Below, in pieces: positions 1-6,884 of a stretch of DNA of 6,974 nucleotides. The notes beneath the pieces were generated by a model, which did not search any database, was not told the DNA's origin, and worked only from the letters and a program-made list of their open reading frames with translations. Within the stretch, counting starts at the first letter, position 1, and each line of letters opens with the position of its first letter. This DNA comes from JAQIBY01 sp964527535. GTDB lineage: Bacteria; Bacteroidota; Bacteroidia; Bacteroidales; ML635J-15. Location of the stretch: NCBI GenBank assembly GCA_964527535.1, contig CAZGPW010000068.1:1-6974 (forward strand). The letters run 5' to 3'. A program made the translations under genes and the position numbers.

Positions 1-86
1 AAAACAGACTTAGAAAAACATTTGTAGCAACAAAATCGAAAAAATATCAGCTTATCTCACTGAATACCTGCGTTTTGTTAAAGTAA
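1..86. other. Unassigned 5' flank preceding hydC
   Basis: This short AT-rich stretch has no recognised gene. In the reading frame of the downstream HydC it is open from position 3 up to an ochre stop at 84-86, but the 27 translated residues do not resemble a NuoE/HydC N-terminus or any protein I recognise. There is no ATG anywhere in positions 1-120. I see no convincing Bacteroidota promoter (TTTG and TAnnTTTG at the right spacing) and no terminator. It could be the natural leader, the tail of another gene, the end of a mobile element, or low-quality contig edge. Confidence 0.4.
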
Positions 87-536
87 AATCCGTTAAAACG
101 GTATCCCGCAGGAAGTGTTGACAACCTTATTCCAATCTTACAGGATATTCAGGATGTTGATGGCTTTTTGTCGGAAGACTCGGTTGTACATGTAGGCAAT
201 CATCTAAACATCCCGGCCAGTAAAATTTACGGCGTGGCTACTTTTTATAACCAGTTTCGTTTTGAGCCTTTAGGGAAATATCATATACAAGTGTGCTGCG
301 GTACTGCTTGCCATGTATTAGGGTCAGCTACCGTTTTAGAAGAAATTGAAAAAAACACTGGTGTCAAGTCCGGACAAACCACCAGGGATGGATTATTCAG
401 CCTTGAAGTTGTAGCTTGCATTGGAGCTTGCGGTCTGGCACCAGTGATTTCCATCAACGGAAACTTTCATGCTAAAGTCACCCCCGAATCAATAAAAGAA
501 ATTTTAGATAACTATCGTAATCAGGAACAGTCATGA
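87..536 (+). CDS. hydC: HydC, NuoE-like [2Fe-2S] subunit of NAD-linked [FeFe] hydrogenase (5' end lacks a start codon)
   Basis: This is the NuoE-type subunit that passes electrons between the HydB flavin site and the rest of the trimeric cytoplasmic hydrogenase. The [2Fe-2S] ligands are all visible: C-x4-C within CCGTACH (codons at 294 and 309) and C-x3-C within CIGACG (417 and 429). Other family signatures are KIYGVATFYNQF and GLFSLEVVACIGACGLAPV. The only in-frame ATG, GTG or TTG near the front is TTG at 168, giving 122 residues. However, family-like sequence continues upstream in the same frame (RYPAGS, then DNLIPILQDIQ) back to about codon 87, where it meets TAA at 84-86. With that part the protein is 149 residues, close to the usual 155-160. 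So 168 is probably not the true start: the real N-terminus has been lost, frameshifted or mis-sequenced, or an unusual start is used. The 3' end overlaps hydB by ATGA. Family identity is sure; the 5' boundary is not. Confidence 0.88.
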   Translation, partial: NPLKRYPAGSVDNLIPILQDIQDVDGFLSEDSVVHVGNHLNIPASKIYGVATFYNQFRFEPLGKYHIQVCCGTACHVLGSATVLEEIEKNTGVKSGQTTRDGLFSLEVVACIGACGLAPVISINGNFHAKVTPESIKEILDNYRNQEQS

Positions 537-2485
537 ATAATAACAATATCAACTCCATAAAAGACTTCATAATAGACGAAGTGTTAAGGGATTATTCAAA
601 TAATTCCAAAGACCCGGATATGTTGGAGCAAATGTCAATTTTAAGGCATGATAAAATCGATGAGCCTGTAATTTATATTGGTTCTGGTACTTGTGGACTT
701 GGAGCCGGTGCTGGCAAAACACTTGAAGCCATTAAAAAATACCTCAAAGAAAACAGCATTAAGGCAAAAATTATTGAAACGGGATGCATAGGCCTTTGTG
801 CTGTGGAACCGATAATGGATGTTCAACTGCCCGGATATAATCGTATTTCATTTCAAAACATTACTGAGGATAAGGTAAAACCGCTTTTGGACAGTATGTT
901 TCAGTTGGAATTGCCAAAGAACGATATATTGGGGCAGTTTAGAACGCCGGGAGCAAAAGCCTGGGAAAAAGTTCAGTATTTGGACGAACATCCGTTCTTT
1001 GCACCGCAGAAACGATTAGTTCTGAAAAACTGTGGTGTCATTGACCCGGTGGACATTAAAGACTACATTGCCCGGGGGGGGTATAAAAGCTTTATTAAGG
1101 TTTTAAACCTGCATACCCCTGAAGATATCTGTGATGTTATTGAAAAAAGCGGCCTTAGAGGAAGAGGCGGCGGGGGTTTCCCCACCGGACGCAAGTGGAA
1201 ATTTGCCAACGCTGAAAAAAGCGATCAAAAGTATCTCATTTGCAATGCCGATGAGGGCGATCCCGGAGCTTTCATGGACAGGGCTGTAATTGAAGGTGAT
1301 CCACACAGATTGATCGAAGGAATGGCTATAGGTGCTTATGCTATAGGCGCTACAAAAGCATACATATACATTAGGGCCGAATATCCCCTTGCCATAAAAC
1401 GCCTGGAAATTGCCATCAAACAAGCCATAGAATACGGTTTAGTTGGCAAAAATATTTTTGAAACGGGTGTTGATTTTGAATTAAAGATTAAAAAGGGAGC
1501 CGGAGCTTTTGTCTGTGGTGAAGAAACAGCTCTGATACACAGTATAGAGGGAAAAAGAGGGATGCCCAGACCACGGCCTCCTTTTCCAACTACAAGCGGG
1601 CTGTTTGGCAAGCCATCGGTGATAAATAACGTGGAAACCTTTGCTAATGTTTCCGAGATACTTGCTAACGGAGCTGACTGGTTTGCATCTACAGGCACAG
1701 AAAACAGTAAAGGGACAAAAGTGTTTGCTCTTTCCGGAAAGATAGCTCTTACAGGCCTCGTGGAAATACCAATGGGAACCACTGTAAAGGAAATTATTTT
1801 TGACATCGGGGGCGGCATCCTGAATAACAAAAAATTTAAGGCTGTACAGATTGGCGGGCCGTCAGGCGGATGCATAACCCAGGAAAACCTGGACATTCAA
1901 GTTGATTATCAATCACTTATTAATGTAGGCGCTATGATGGGGTCGGGCGGATTGGTTGTGATGGATGAATCTACCTGTATGGTTGATATTGCCAAATTCT
2001 TTATGGGGTTTATCCAAAGGGAAAGCTGTGGTAAATGTATTCCTTGCCGTGAAGGAACAAAACGCCTGCTTGAAATACTTGAAAGCATAACATCGAAACC
2101 CGGCGGCGGCGATAATACAGAAGCGCTGGACAGGTTTAAAGGCATGATGCAGATTGAAAAGCTAAGCCGTGTAATAAAAGACACCTCATTGTGCGGGTTA
2201 GGTCAAACGGCACCAAACCCAGTGTTGAGTACCTATAAAAACTTTAAAGAGGAATACGAAGCTCACCTTTTTGACAGGCATTGCCCGGCAGGTGTCTGTC
2301 AGAACCTGAAAGTGTACAAAATAGATGTTGACAAATGTACAGGATGTACAGCATGCATCAAAAAATGCCCTGTAAATGCCATTATAGGCAGCAAAAAATC
2401 GCCGCATTTCATAGTTGAAGACAAATGTATAGGTTGTGGTGCATGTTATGAGGCCTGCAAATTTGAAGCAATTGAAGTTGTTTAA
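533..2485 (+). CDS. hydB: HydB, NuoF-like FMN/NAD(H)-binding subunit of [FeFe] hydrogenase
   Basis: HydB is the flavoprotein where NAD(H) reacts and, in bifurcating HydABC enzymes, where electrons are thought to split between NAD and ferredoxin. The 650 residues show: a thioredoxin-like N-terminal domain (about 45-125) with C54, C85 and C89; the FMN/NADH core with GLRGRGGGGFPTGRKW (207-222), ADEGDPGAF (239-247) and GAGAFVCGEETA (322-333); the NuoF [4Fe-4S] site ESCGKCIPCREG (C499, C502, C505) with C554 as probable fourth ligand; and a C-terminal 2x[4Fe-4S] ferredoxin domain (C602/605/608/612 and C632/635/638/642). C482, H578, C584 and C589 match in pattern the zinc site I recall from Thermotoga HydB, which is inference. 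The N-terminal domain has only three obvious ligands; the first expected Cys is replaced around I49/G50. The C-terminal ferredoxin and the neighbouring HydA separate this from complex I NuoF. The ATG overlaps the hydC stop. A run of eight G lies at 1074-1081. Confidence 0.96.
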   Translation: MNNNNINSIKDFIIDEVLRDYSNNSKDPDMLEQMSILRHDKIDEPVIYIGSGTCGLGAGAGKTLEAIKKYLKENSIKAKIIETGCIGLCAVEPIMDVQLPGYNRISFQNITEDKVKPLLDSMFQLELPKNDILGQFRTPGAKAWEKVQYLDEHPFFAPQKRLVLKNCGVIDPVDIKDYIARGGYKSFIKVLNLHTPEDICDVIEKSGLRGRGGGGFPTGRKWKFANAEKSDQKYLICNADEGDPGAFMDRAVIEGDPHRLIEGMAIGAYAIGATKAYIYIRAEYPLAIKRLEIAIKQAIEYGLVGKNIFETGVDFELKIKKGAGAFVCGEETALIHSIEGKRGMPRPRPPFPTTSGLFGKPSVINNVETFANVSEILANGADWFASTGTENSKGTKVFALSGKIALTGLVEIPMGTTVKEIIFDIGGGILNNKKFKAVQIGGPSGGCITQENLDIQVDYQSLINVGAMMGSGGLVVMDESTCMVDIAKFFMGFIQRESCGKCIPCREGTKRLLEILESITSKPGGGDNTEALDRFKGMMQIEKLSRVIKDTSLCGLGQTAPNPVLSTYKNFKEEYEAHLFDRHCPAGVCQNLKVYKIDVDKCTGCTACIKKCPVNAIIGSKKSPHFIVEDKCIGCGACYEACKFEAIEVV

Positions 2486-2503
2486 TTTTAAAAAAATACA
2501 AAA

Positions 2504-4228
2504 ATGAGCTTTTTAATAGATGTAAATAATAAACGAATAGAAGCCAGGCCAGGGGAAACCATTCTGGAGGCAATAAAAAGGCAAGGTATTCATGTGCCAA
2601 CCTTGTGTCATCTCAAAGGGATGGCACCTTCAGGCTCTTGCAGAATGTGTGTGGTGGAAAACACTAATAACAACAGGCTTTTTACCGCTTGTTCCACACC
2701 CGTTGAAGAAGGTATGAAAATACAGACTCATTCGCCCAGGGTAATTGAAGCCAGGAAATCCATAGTTGAACTATTGCTTTCAAATCACCCCGATGACTGT
2801 CTTTATTGTGTGAGAAACAAAAACTGTGAGTTGCAAGATTTATCTGAAGAGCTACAGGTGCGTGAACGTCGTATCAAAGGCAAAAAAAACCACATCAACC
2901 TTGACAGGGCAAGTGCAAGTTTGGTACGCGATCCTGATAAATGCATTCTCTGTGGCCGGTGTGTCAGAACTTGTGAAGAAGTCATGGGTGTTGCCTGTAT
3001 AGACTTTATCAACAGGGGCGCCAATTCATATATTGGTACCGCTTTCGATAAAACACTTAACACCTCAAGCTGTATAAATTGCGGCCAATGTATTATGGTA
3101 TGCCCTACCGGTGCTCTGTCAGAAAAGAGCCACTTCCCTGAGCTTATCTCAATGCTTAATAATCCTGAAAAAACTGTTGTGGTACAATACGCTCCTTCTA
3201 TTTCGGTTTCATTGGCAGAAGAATTCAATCTGCCACCAGGGACTGATATAAATAATATTTTGAATGCCACGTTGCGAAAAGTTGGTTTCAAATACGTGTT
3301 TGACACTACTTTCGGTGCTGACCTGACCATTATGGAAGAGGCTGCCGAGTTGATTAACCGTGTAAAAACCGGTGGTCCCCTGCCAATGATAACAAGCTGC
3401 TGCCCGGGGTGGGTTAAGTTTGCAGAACAGTTTTATCCCGAAATGCTGCCTGATTTATCAAGCTGTAAATCGCCTCAGCAAATGATGGGGTCGGTTATTA
3501 AATCACACTGGGCAGATAAAAGCAATGTAAAGCCAGAAAATATTTACTCAGTATCAATCATGCCTTGTACTGCCAAAAAACTCGAAGCACAACGTGAGGA
3601 AATGACTCACGAAGGGATAACCGATGTTGATGCGGTACTTACAACAAGAGAGTTAGGTCAGTTAATCAGGATGTACGGCATCGATATCCATAACATTGCT
3701 CCTGAATCAACCGACTCTCCATTGGGATTCAGAAGCTCCGCAGGAAAACTATTCGGCGCCACAGGCGGGGTGATGGAAGCCGCTGTCAGGACTGCTTACA
3801 ATATGCTGACAGGGGAAGAACTGATGAAATTTAAAATTGAATCCCTTCGCGGGTTTGAAGGATGCAAAGAAACGCAAATAAACATCGGCGACCTGACGCT
3901 TAAGCTTGCCGTTGTCAACGGCCTGGCTAATGCAAGAAAATTGCTGGACAAAGTCAATAAAGGTGAAAAAAACTATCATTTCATTGAAGTGATGGCATGC
4001 CCCGGAGGGTGTATTAACGGCGGCGGACAACATATAGGGGCTTCAGAAGAAGCCATACAATCACGCATGAATGCCCTGTACGATATTGACGATAAAGAAA
4101 CGATTAAGGTATCGCATAAAAACCCTGAGATAATTAAACTTTATCAGGATTTCCTGGGAAAACCTTTAGGGCATAAATCCCACGAATTACTGCATACGCA
4201 TTACGCAAAAAGAGAAGTGCTTAAATAA
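2504..4228 (+). CDS. hydA: HydA, catalytic [FeFe] hydrogenase subunit (group A, bifurcating type by context)
   Basis: HydA carries out reversible 2H+ + 2e- to H2 at an H-cluster in the cytoplasm. Domains in order over 574 residues: plant-type [2Fe-2S] (C35, C46, C49, C63); His-ligated [4Fe-4S] (H95, C99, C102, C108); 2x[4Fe-4S] (C147/150/153/157 and C190/193/196/200); then the H-domain with L1 TSCCPGWV (297-304), L2 MPCTAKKLE (353-361) and L3 MACPGGCINGGGQ (497-509). By count the H-cluster ligands fall at C300, C355, C499 and C503 and the proton-donor Cys at C299, the same numbers as in Clostridium pasteurianum CpI. The CpI proton relay residues E279, E282, R286 and S319 are also present, as are P231, S232, Q325, M353, K358 and F417. 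It is therefore expected to be active once matured. Unlike the longer Thermotoga HydA (about 645 residues), it has no extra C-terminal [2Fe-2S] domain. It starts 18 bases after hydB. Bifurcation is inferred from the HydB/HydC partners. Confidence 0.97.
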   Translation: MSFLIDVNNKRIEARPGETILEAIKRQGIHVPTLCHLKGMAPSGSCRMCVVENTNNNRLFTACSTPVEEGMKIQTHSPRVIEARKSIVELLLSNHPDDCLYCVRNKNCELQDLSEELQVRERRIKGKKNHINLDRASASLVRDPDKCILCGRCVRTCEEVMGVACIDFINRGANSYIGTAFDKTLNTSSCINCGQCIMVCPTGALSEKSHFPELISMLNNPEKTVVVQYAPSISVSLAEEFNLPPGTDINNILNATLRKVGFKYVFDTTFGADLTIMEEAAELINRVKTGGPLPMITSCCPGWVKFAEQFYPEMLPDLSSCKSPQQMMGSVIKSHWADKSNVKPENIYSVSIMPCTAKKLEAQREEMTHEGITDVDAVLTTRELGQLIRMYGIDIHNIAPESTDSPLGFRSSAGKLFGATGGVMEAAVRTAYNMLTGEELMKFKIESLRGFEGCKETQINIGDLTLKLAVVNGLANARKLLDKVNKGEKNYHFIEVMACPGGCINGGGQHIGASEEAIQSRMNALYDIDDKETIKVSHKNPEIIKLYQDFLGKPLGHKSHELLHTHYAKREVLK

Positions 4229-4251
4229 TTAATGGAAAATAACGCTGAGAT

Positions 4252-6237
4252 ATGGGACACGCACAAAGAAATACAGTTGTAACCACCGAGAAAAACAAAT
4301 GCAGAGTGTGTTTTACCTGCGTCCGGGAATGCCCTGTAAAGGCAATTAAAATAATTGACGGGCAAGCGGAAGTCGTGGGTGAAAAATGCATAGGTTGTGG
4401 TAACTGTGTTACCGTATGCAGTCAAAATGCCAAGGTCATTCTTGATCTGAAAGATGAAGTTGAGTGCTTGCTTAAGGATAAATCCAAAAAAGTTGTGGCA
4501 ATGATTGCACCCAGCTTTCCTGCAGAATTCACAGAATACGATGACCATAAGACATTGATTGGTATGATCCGTAAACTGGGGTTTGATAAAATACTGGATG
4601 TGGCCTTTGGTGCAGACCTTGTTGCAAAAAAATACAAAAGTCAACTGGAACAAACTAAAGATAAAACCTATATTTCGTCAGATTGCCCTGCCATTGTTTA
4701 TTATGTTGAACAATATCACCCTGAGCTGGTAGATCGCCTTGCTCATATTGCATCCCCGATGGTTGCTACTTCAAGAATTGCCAGGGATATATACGGAGCG
4801 GATGTTAAAACCGTGTTTATTGGCCCCTGTATAGCGAAAAAAGCGGAGTCGGATGAAGTTGATGAAGCGCTGACGTTTACAGAATTAAGGGCTATGTTCA
4901 AAAAACATGATATTACCCCTGACAACTCAATACCTTCAGATTTCAACGGTCCGTTATCAGGCATGGGGGCGTTGTTTCCTGTAAGCAGAGGGTTGTTGCA
5001 AAATGTAAAGAAATCCGACAATGTTGTTGAAGGCGATATTATAGTTGACTCAGGAAAAAAGAACTTCAAAGAAGCCATCAGGGAATTTGAAAACGACGAA
5101 ATATCGGACTATCACCTTGAGCTGCTTTGTTGTGATGGTTGTATTATGGGGCCCGGCATGAGCGACAGGAACAACTTTTATTTAAAATGGTCTCAAATCA
5201 GTAAATACACAAAGTCAAAGCTGATGAATCATAATGAAAATCAGTGGCAGGAAAACCTTGACAGGTTTTATCATCTTGACCTTAAGCAGTCTTTTACCCC
5301 TATGGACAGGCGAAAAGAAACGCCTGACAAAGATGAAATCGACCGGATACTACAAGAAATGGGCAAATTTGAAGCATCAGACCATTTAAATTGCGGTGCG
5401 TGTGGTTATAATACATGTTATAACCATGCCGTTGCTATAGCACAAGGGTATGCTGAAGAAAAAATGTGTTTACCTTACACCATTGAAAAATTGCATGATT
5501 CTGTTGAAGAACTTCACAACACAAATGAAACACTTAAATCTACAAAACTTGAACTTAAGCATTCTGAAAAACTTGCAAATATGGGACAGATATCTGCAGG
5601 GATTGCACATGAGCTAAACAATCCGCTTGGCGTAATTACAATGTACAGCAACATTGCACTTGAAGAGTTGAAAAACGACAACCCAATGAGAAGTGATGTG
5701 AAGTTAATTGTTGAGCAAGCTGACAGGTGCAAAAAAATTGTCAGCGGGCTGCTCAATTTCGCTCGCAAAAACAAAATAAGGCTACAGGAAGTTAATATAG
5801 TGGAATTTCTTAACAGCAGCCTTGATTCAATCATTATTCCGGAGAACATTAACGCTTCTGTTACATCTGATATAACAAATCCATATGTAATGATTGATGA
5901 AGATCAGATGTTGCAGGTTTTTACTAACCTGGAAAAAAACGCTGTCGAGGCAATGCCCAATGGGGGAGACCTGAAAATAAAGCTTGGTGGTAATAAAACA
6001 GATGTAGTAATAAAGGTTACCGATACCGGCACAGGCATACCGAAAAAAAATATGGATAAAATGTTTACGCCTTTTTTTACAACTAAAGATGTAGGCAAAG
6101 GTACCGGACTTGGACTACCACTGGTTTATGGCATTATTAAGATGCACAATGGTAAAATCGAAGTCAGGTCAAATGCAGATCCGGAGGAAGGAAAAACAGG
6201 AACAGAGTTTATAATCACTTTACCAAGAGTAATCTAA
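4252..6237 (+). CDS. Sensory [FeFe] hydrogenase-like domain fused to a histidine kinase (HydS/group C1-like)
   Basis: This is a predicted soluble H2/redox-sensing kinase. Domains over 661 residues: 2x[4Fe-4S] ferredoxin (C17/20/23/27, C46/49/52/56); H-cluster domain (about 78-345) with L1 SSDCPAIV (142-149), L2 IGPCIAKKAE (190-199) and L3 LCCDGCIMGPGM (292-303); a further Fe-S motif C381-x2-C384-x4-C389-x16-C406; a short coiled-coil-like linker (about 409-440); HisKA with phosphoacceptor H453 in AHELNNP; and HATPase with N-box N559/N563, G1 DTGTGIP (591-597), F-box FTPFFTTK and G2 GTGLGL (617-622). All four H-cluster cysteines remain (C145, C193, C293, C297). The proton-donor Cys is D144, and the relay E279/E282/R286/S319 of HydA corresponds to Y128/Q131/T135/A164, so turnover should be poor. 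There is no PAS domain or transmembrane segment. ATG 4252 is the first possible start, because an in-frame TGA lies at 4246-4248. It sits 23 bases after hydA and 12 before the receiver gene. The sensory role is inferred. Confidence 0.93.
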   Translation: MGHAQRNTVVTTEKNKCRVCFTCVRECPVKAIKIIDGQAEVVGEKCIGCGNCVTVCSQNAKVILDLKDEVECLLKDKSKKVVAMIAPSFPAEFTEYDDHKTLIGMIRKLGFDKILDVAFGADLVAKKYKSQLEQTKDKTYISSDCPAIVYYVEQYHPELVDRLAHIASPMVATSRIARDIYGADVKTVFIGPCIAKKAESDEVDEALTFTELRAMFKKHDITPDNSIPSDFNGPLSGMGALFPVSRGLLQNVKKSDNVVEGDIIVDSGKKNFKEAIREFENDEISDYHLELLCCDGCIMGPGMSDRNNFYLKWSQISKYTKSKLMNHNENQWQENLDRFYHLDLKQSFTPMDRRKETPDKDEIDRILQEMGKFEASDHLNCGACGYNTCYNHAVAIAQGYAEEKMCLPYTIEKLHDSVEELHNTNETLKSTKLELKHSEKLANMGQISAGIAHELNNPLGVITMYSNIALEELKNDNPMRSDVKLIVEQADRCKKIVSGLLNFARKNKIRLQEVNIVEFLNSSLDSIIIPENINASVTSDITNPYVMIDEDQMLQVFTNLEKNAVEAMPNGGDLKIKLGGNKTDVVIKVTDTGTGIPKKNMDKMFTPFFTTKDVGKGTGLGLPLVYGIIKMHNGKIEVRSNADPEEGKTGTEFIITLPRVI

Positions 6238-6249
6238 AAATATAATGAT

Positions 6250-6648
6250 ATGAATGCAATAGAAAACAAAACAATTTTTTTAGTTGACGATGATGTTGAC
6301 TACATTTTCCAGATGACTAAATTGCTTGAAAATATGGGGTTTAAAGTAATCAGTGCCTGTGGTCAGAAGGAGGCTGAAAAGATGATGCATGATGTAAAAC
6401 CCGATTTGGCTATTTTCGATCTTATGATGGAAAACAAAGACAGTGGCTTTATTTTAAGTCACAGAATGAAAAGAAAACATCCGGACATTCCCATTATTAT
6501 TGCGACAGCTTTAACGGCTGAAACCGGTATGATTTTCAGCCTTGAAGACGAAGGCGATAAAAAATGGATTAACGCCGATGCCTATCTTGAAAAGGGCATC
6601 AGGCCGGATCAATTGTATCGTGAAATAAGTAAACTTTTAAAATTATGA
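6250..6648 (+). CDS. Stand-alone response regulator receiver protein
   Basis: This 132-residue protein is a single CheY-like receiver domain with no output domain. The acidic pocket is D13-D14 in FLVDDD, the phosphoacceptor is D57 in IFDLMM, the conserved Thr is T86 in IIIATA, and the conserved Lys is K115 in YLEKGIRP, where the usual K-P is K-G. Most of the segment between T86 and K115 is longer and more charged than in CheY (EDEGDKKWINAD), a variant often seen in receivers that take part in relays. The gene starts 12 bases after the sensor hydrogenase-kinase and overlaps the next receiver gene by ATGA, so it is very probably the direct phosphorylation partner of that kinase. With no DNA-binding part, it must pass the signal by protein contact or phosphorelay. 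The target is not visible. Confidence 0.92.
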   Translation: MNAIENKTIFLVDDDVDYIFQMTKLLENMGFKVISACGQKEAEKMMHDVKPDLAIFDLMMENKDSGFILSHRMKRKHPDIPIIIATALTAETGMIFSLEDEGDKKWINADAYLEKGIRPDQLYREISKLLKL

Positions 6649-6884
6649 ACACACTTAAGCTGTTAATAGTTGATGACGAACCAGGCATCAGGTCTGGTGC
6701 AGAAAGGGTTCTGAGAAATTTCTCCGTCGGTTATCCCTTCATGGAAGAAGATTTTACTTTTGAAATTTTTACGGCCGAAACAGGAGAAAAGGCAATTGAG
6801 CAGATCGAATCTAAACCAATAGATATAATACTGCTGGATAATAAACTTCCGGGAATGGATGGCATTGAGGTGCTTGTGGTTTAG
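6645..6884 (+). CDS. Truncated response regulator receiver domain, probably interrupted by a mobile element
   Basis: The N-terminal part of a second receiver: acidic pair D10-D11 in LLIVDDEPGIR and phosphoacceptor D65 in LLDNKLPGMDGIEVL. The reading frame then ends after two more residues at TAG 6882-6884, at residue 79. A complete receiver needs about 120 residues, so beta strands 4-5, the conserved Thr/Ser, the conserved Lys and any output domain are missing. The end of recognisable receiver sequence coincides with the start of a TIR-like sequence at about 6875, so insertion is the simplest explanation; a contig-edge artefact is the alternative. The stretch between helix 1 and strand 2 (SVGYPFMEEDFTF) is longer than in CheY. 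I recall similar receivers in Bacteroidota followed by a C-terminal histidine kinase, but that is memory, not something visible here. It overlaps the preceding gene by ATGA. As it stands, it should not fold as a working receiver. Confidence 0.8.
   Translation: MNTLKLLIVDDEPGIRSGAERVLRNFSVGYPFMEEDFTFEIFTAETGEKAIEQIESKPIDIILLDNKLPGMDGIEVLVV

Noticed and set aside
1..86. Idea that the same IS flanks both ends of the window
   Set aside because: I looked for the reverse complement of the 6875-6902 repeat just before hydC and found no match.
90..101. Inverted repeat CCGTT-AA-AACGG in front of hydC
   Set aside because: It has 5-base arms with a 2-base centre and lies inside sequence that codes for HydC-like residues. 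It is too short to call an operator.
1103..1896. Long open frames on the minus strand inside hydB
   Set aside because: They lie antisense to strongly conserved NuoF sequence, their translations resemble no family, and there is no spacing or context for a gene.
2803..3330. A 175-codon minus-strand frame inside hydA
   Set aside because: It is antisense to the conserved ferredoxin and H-cluster domains of HydA, and the translation is low-complexity with no motif.
533..4228. Possibility that the first three genes are complex I (NuoE, NuoF, NuoG)
   Set aside because: The third gene has complete L1, L2 and L3 H-cluster motifs and HydB has a C-terminal 2x[4Fe-4S] domain, neither of which belongs to NuoG/NuoF. 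No other nuo genes are present.
4232..4282. Small ORF of 16 codons starting with ATG between hydA and the sensor gene, overlapping the sensor start
   Set aside because: It is very short, has no ribosome-binding signal, and its peptide has no recognisable feature. A leader-peptide role cannot be supported.
4201..4653. A 150-codon minus-strand frame spanning the hydA/sensor junction
   Set aside because: It is opposite the Cys-rich ferredoxin domain of the sensor gene, so the reading frame is a by-product of that coding sequence.
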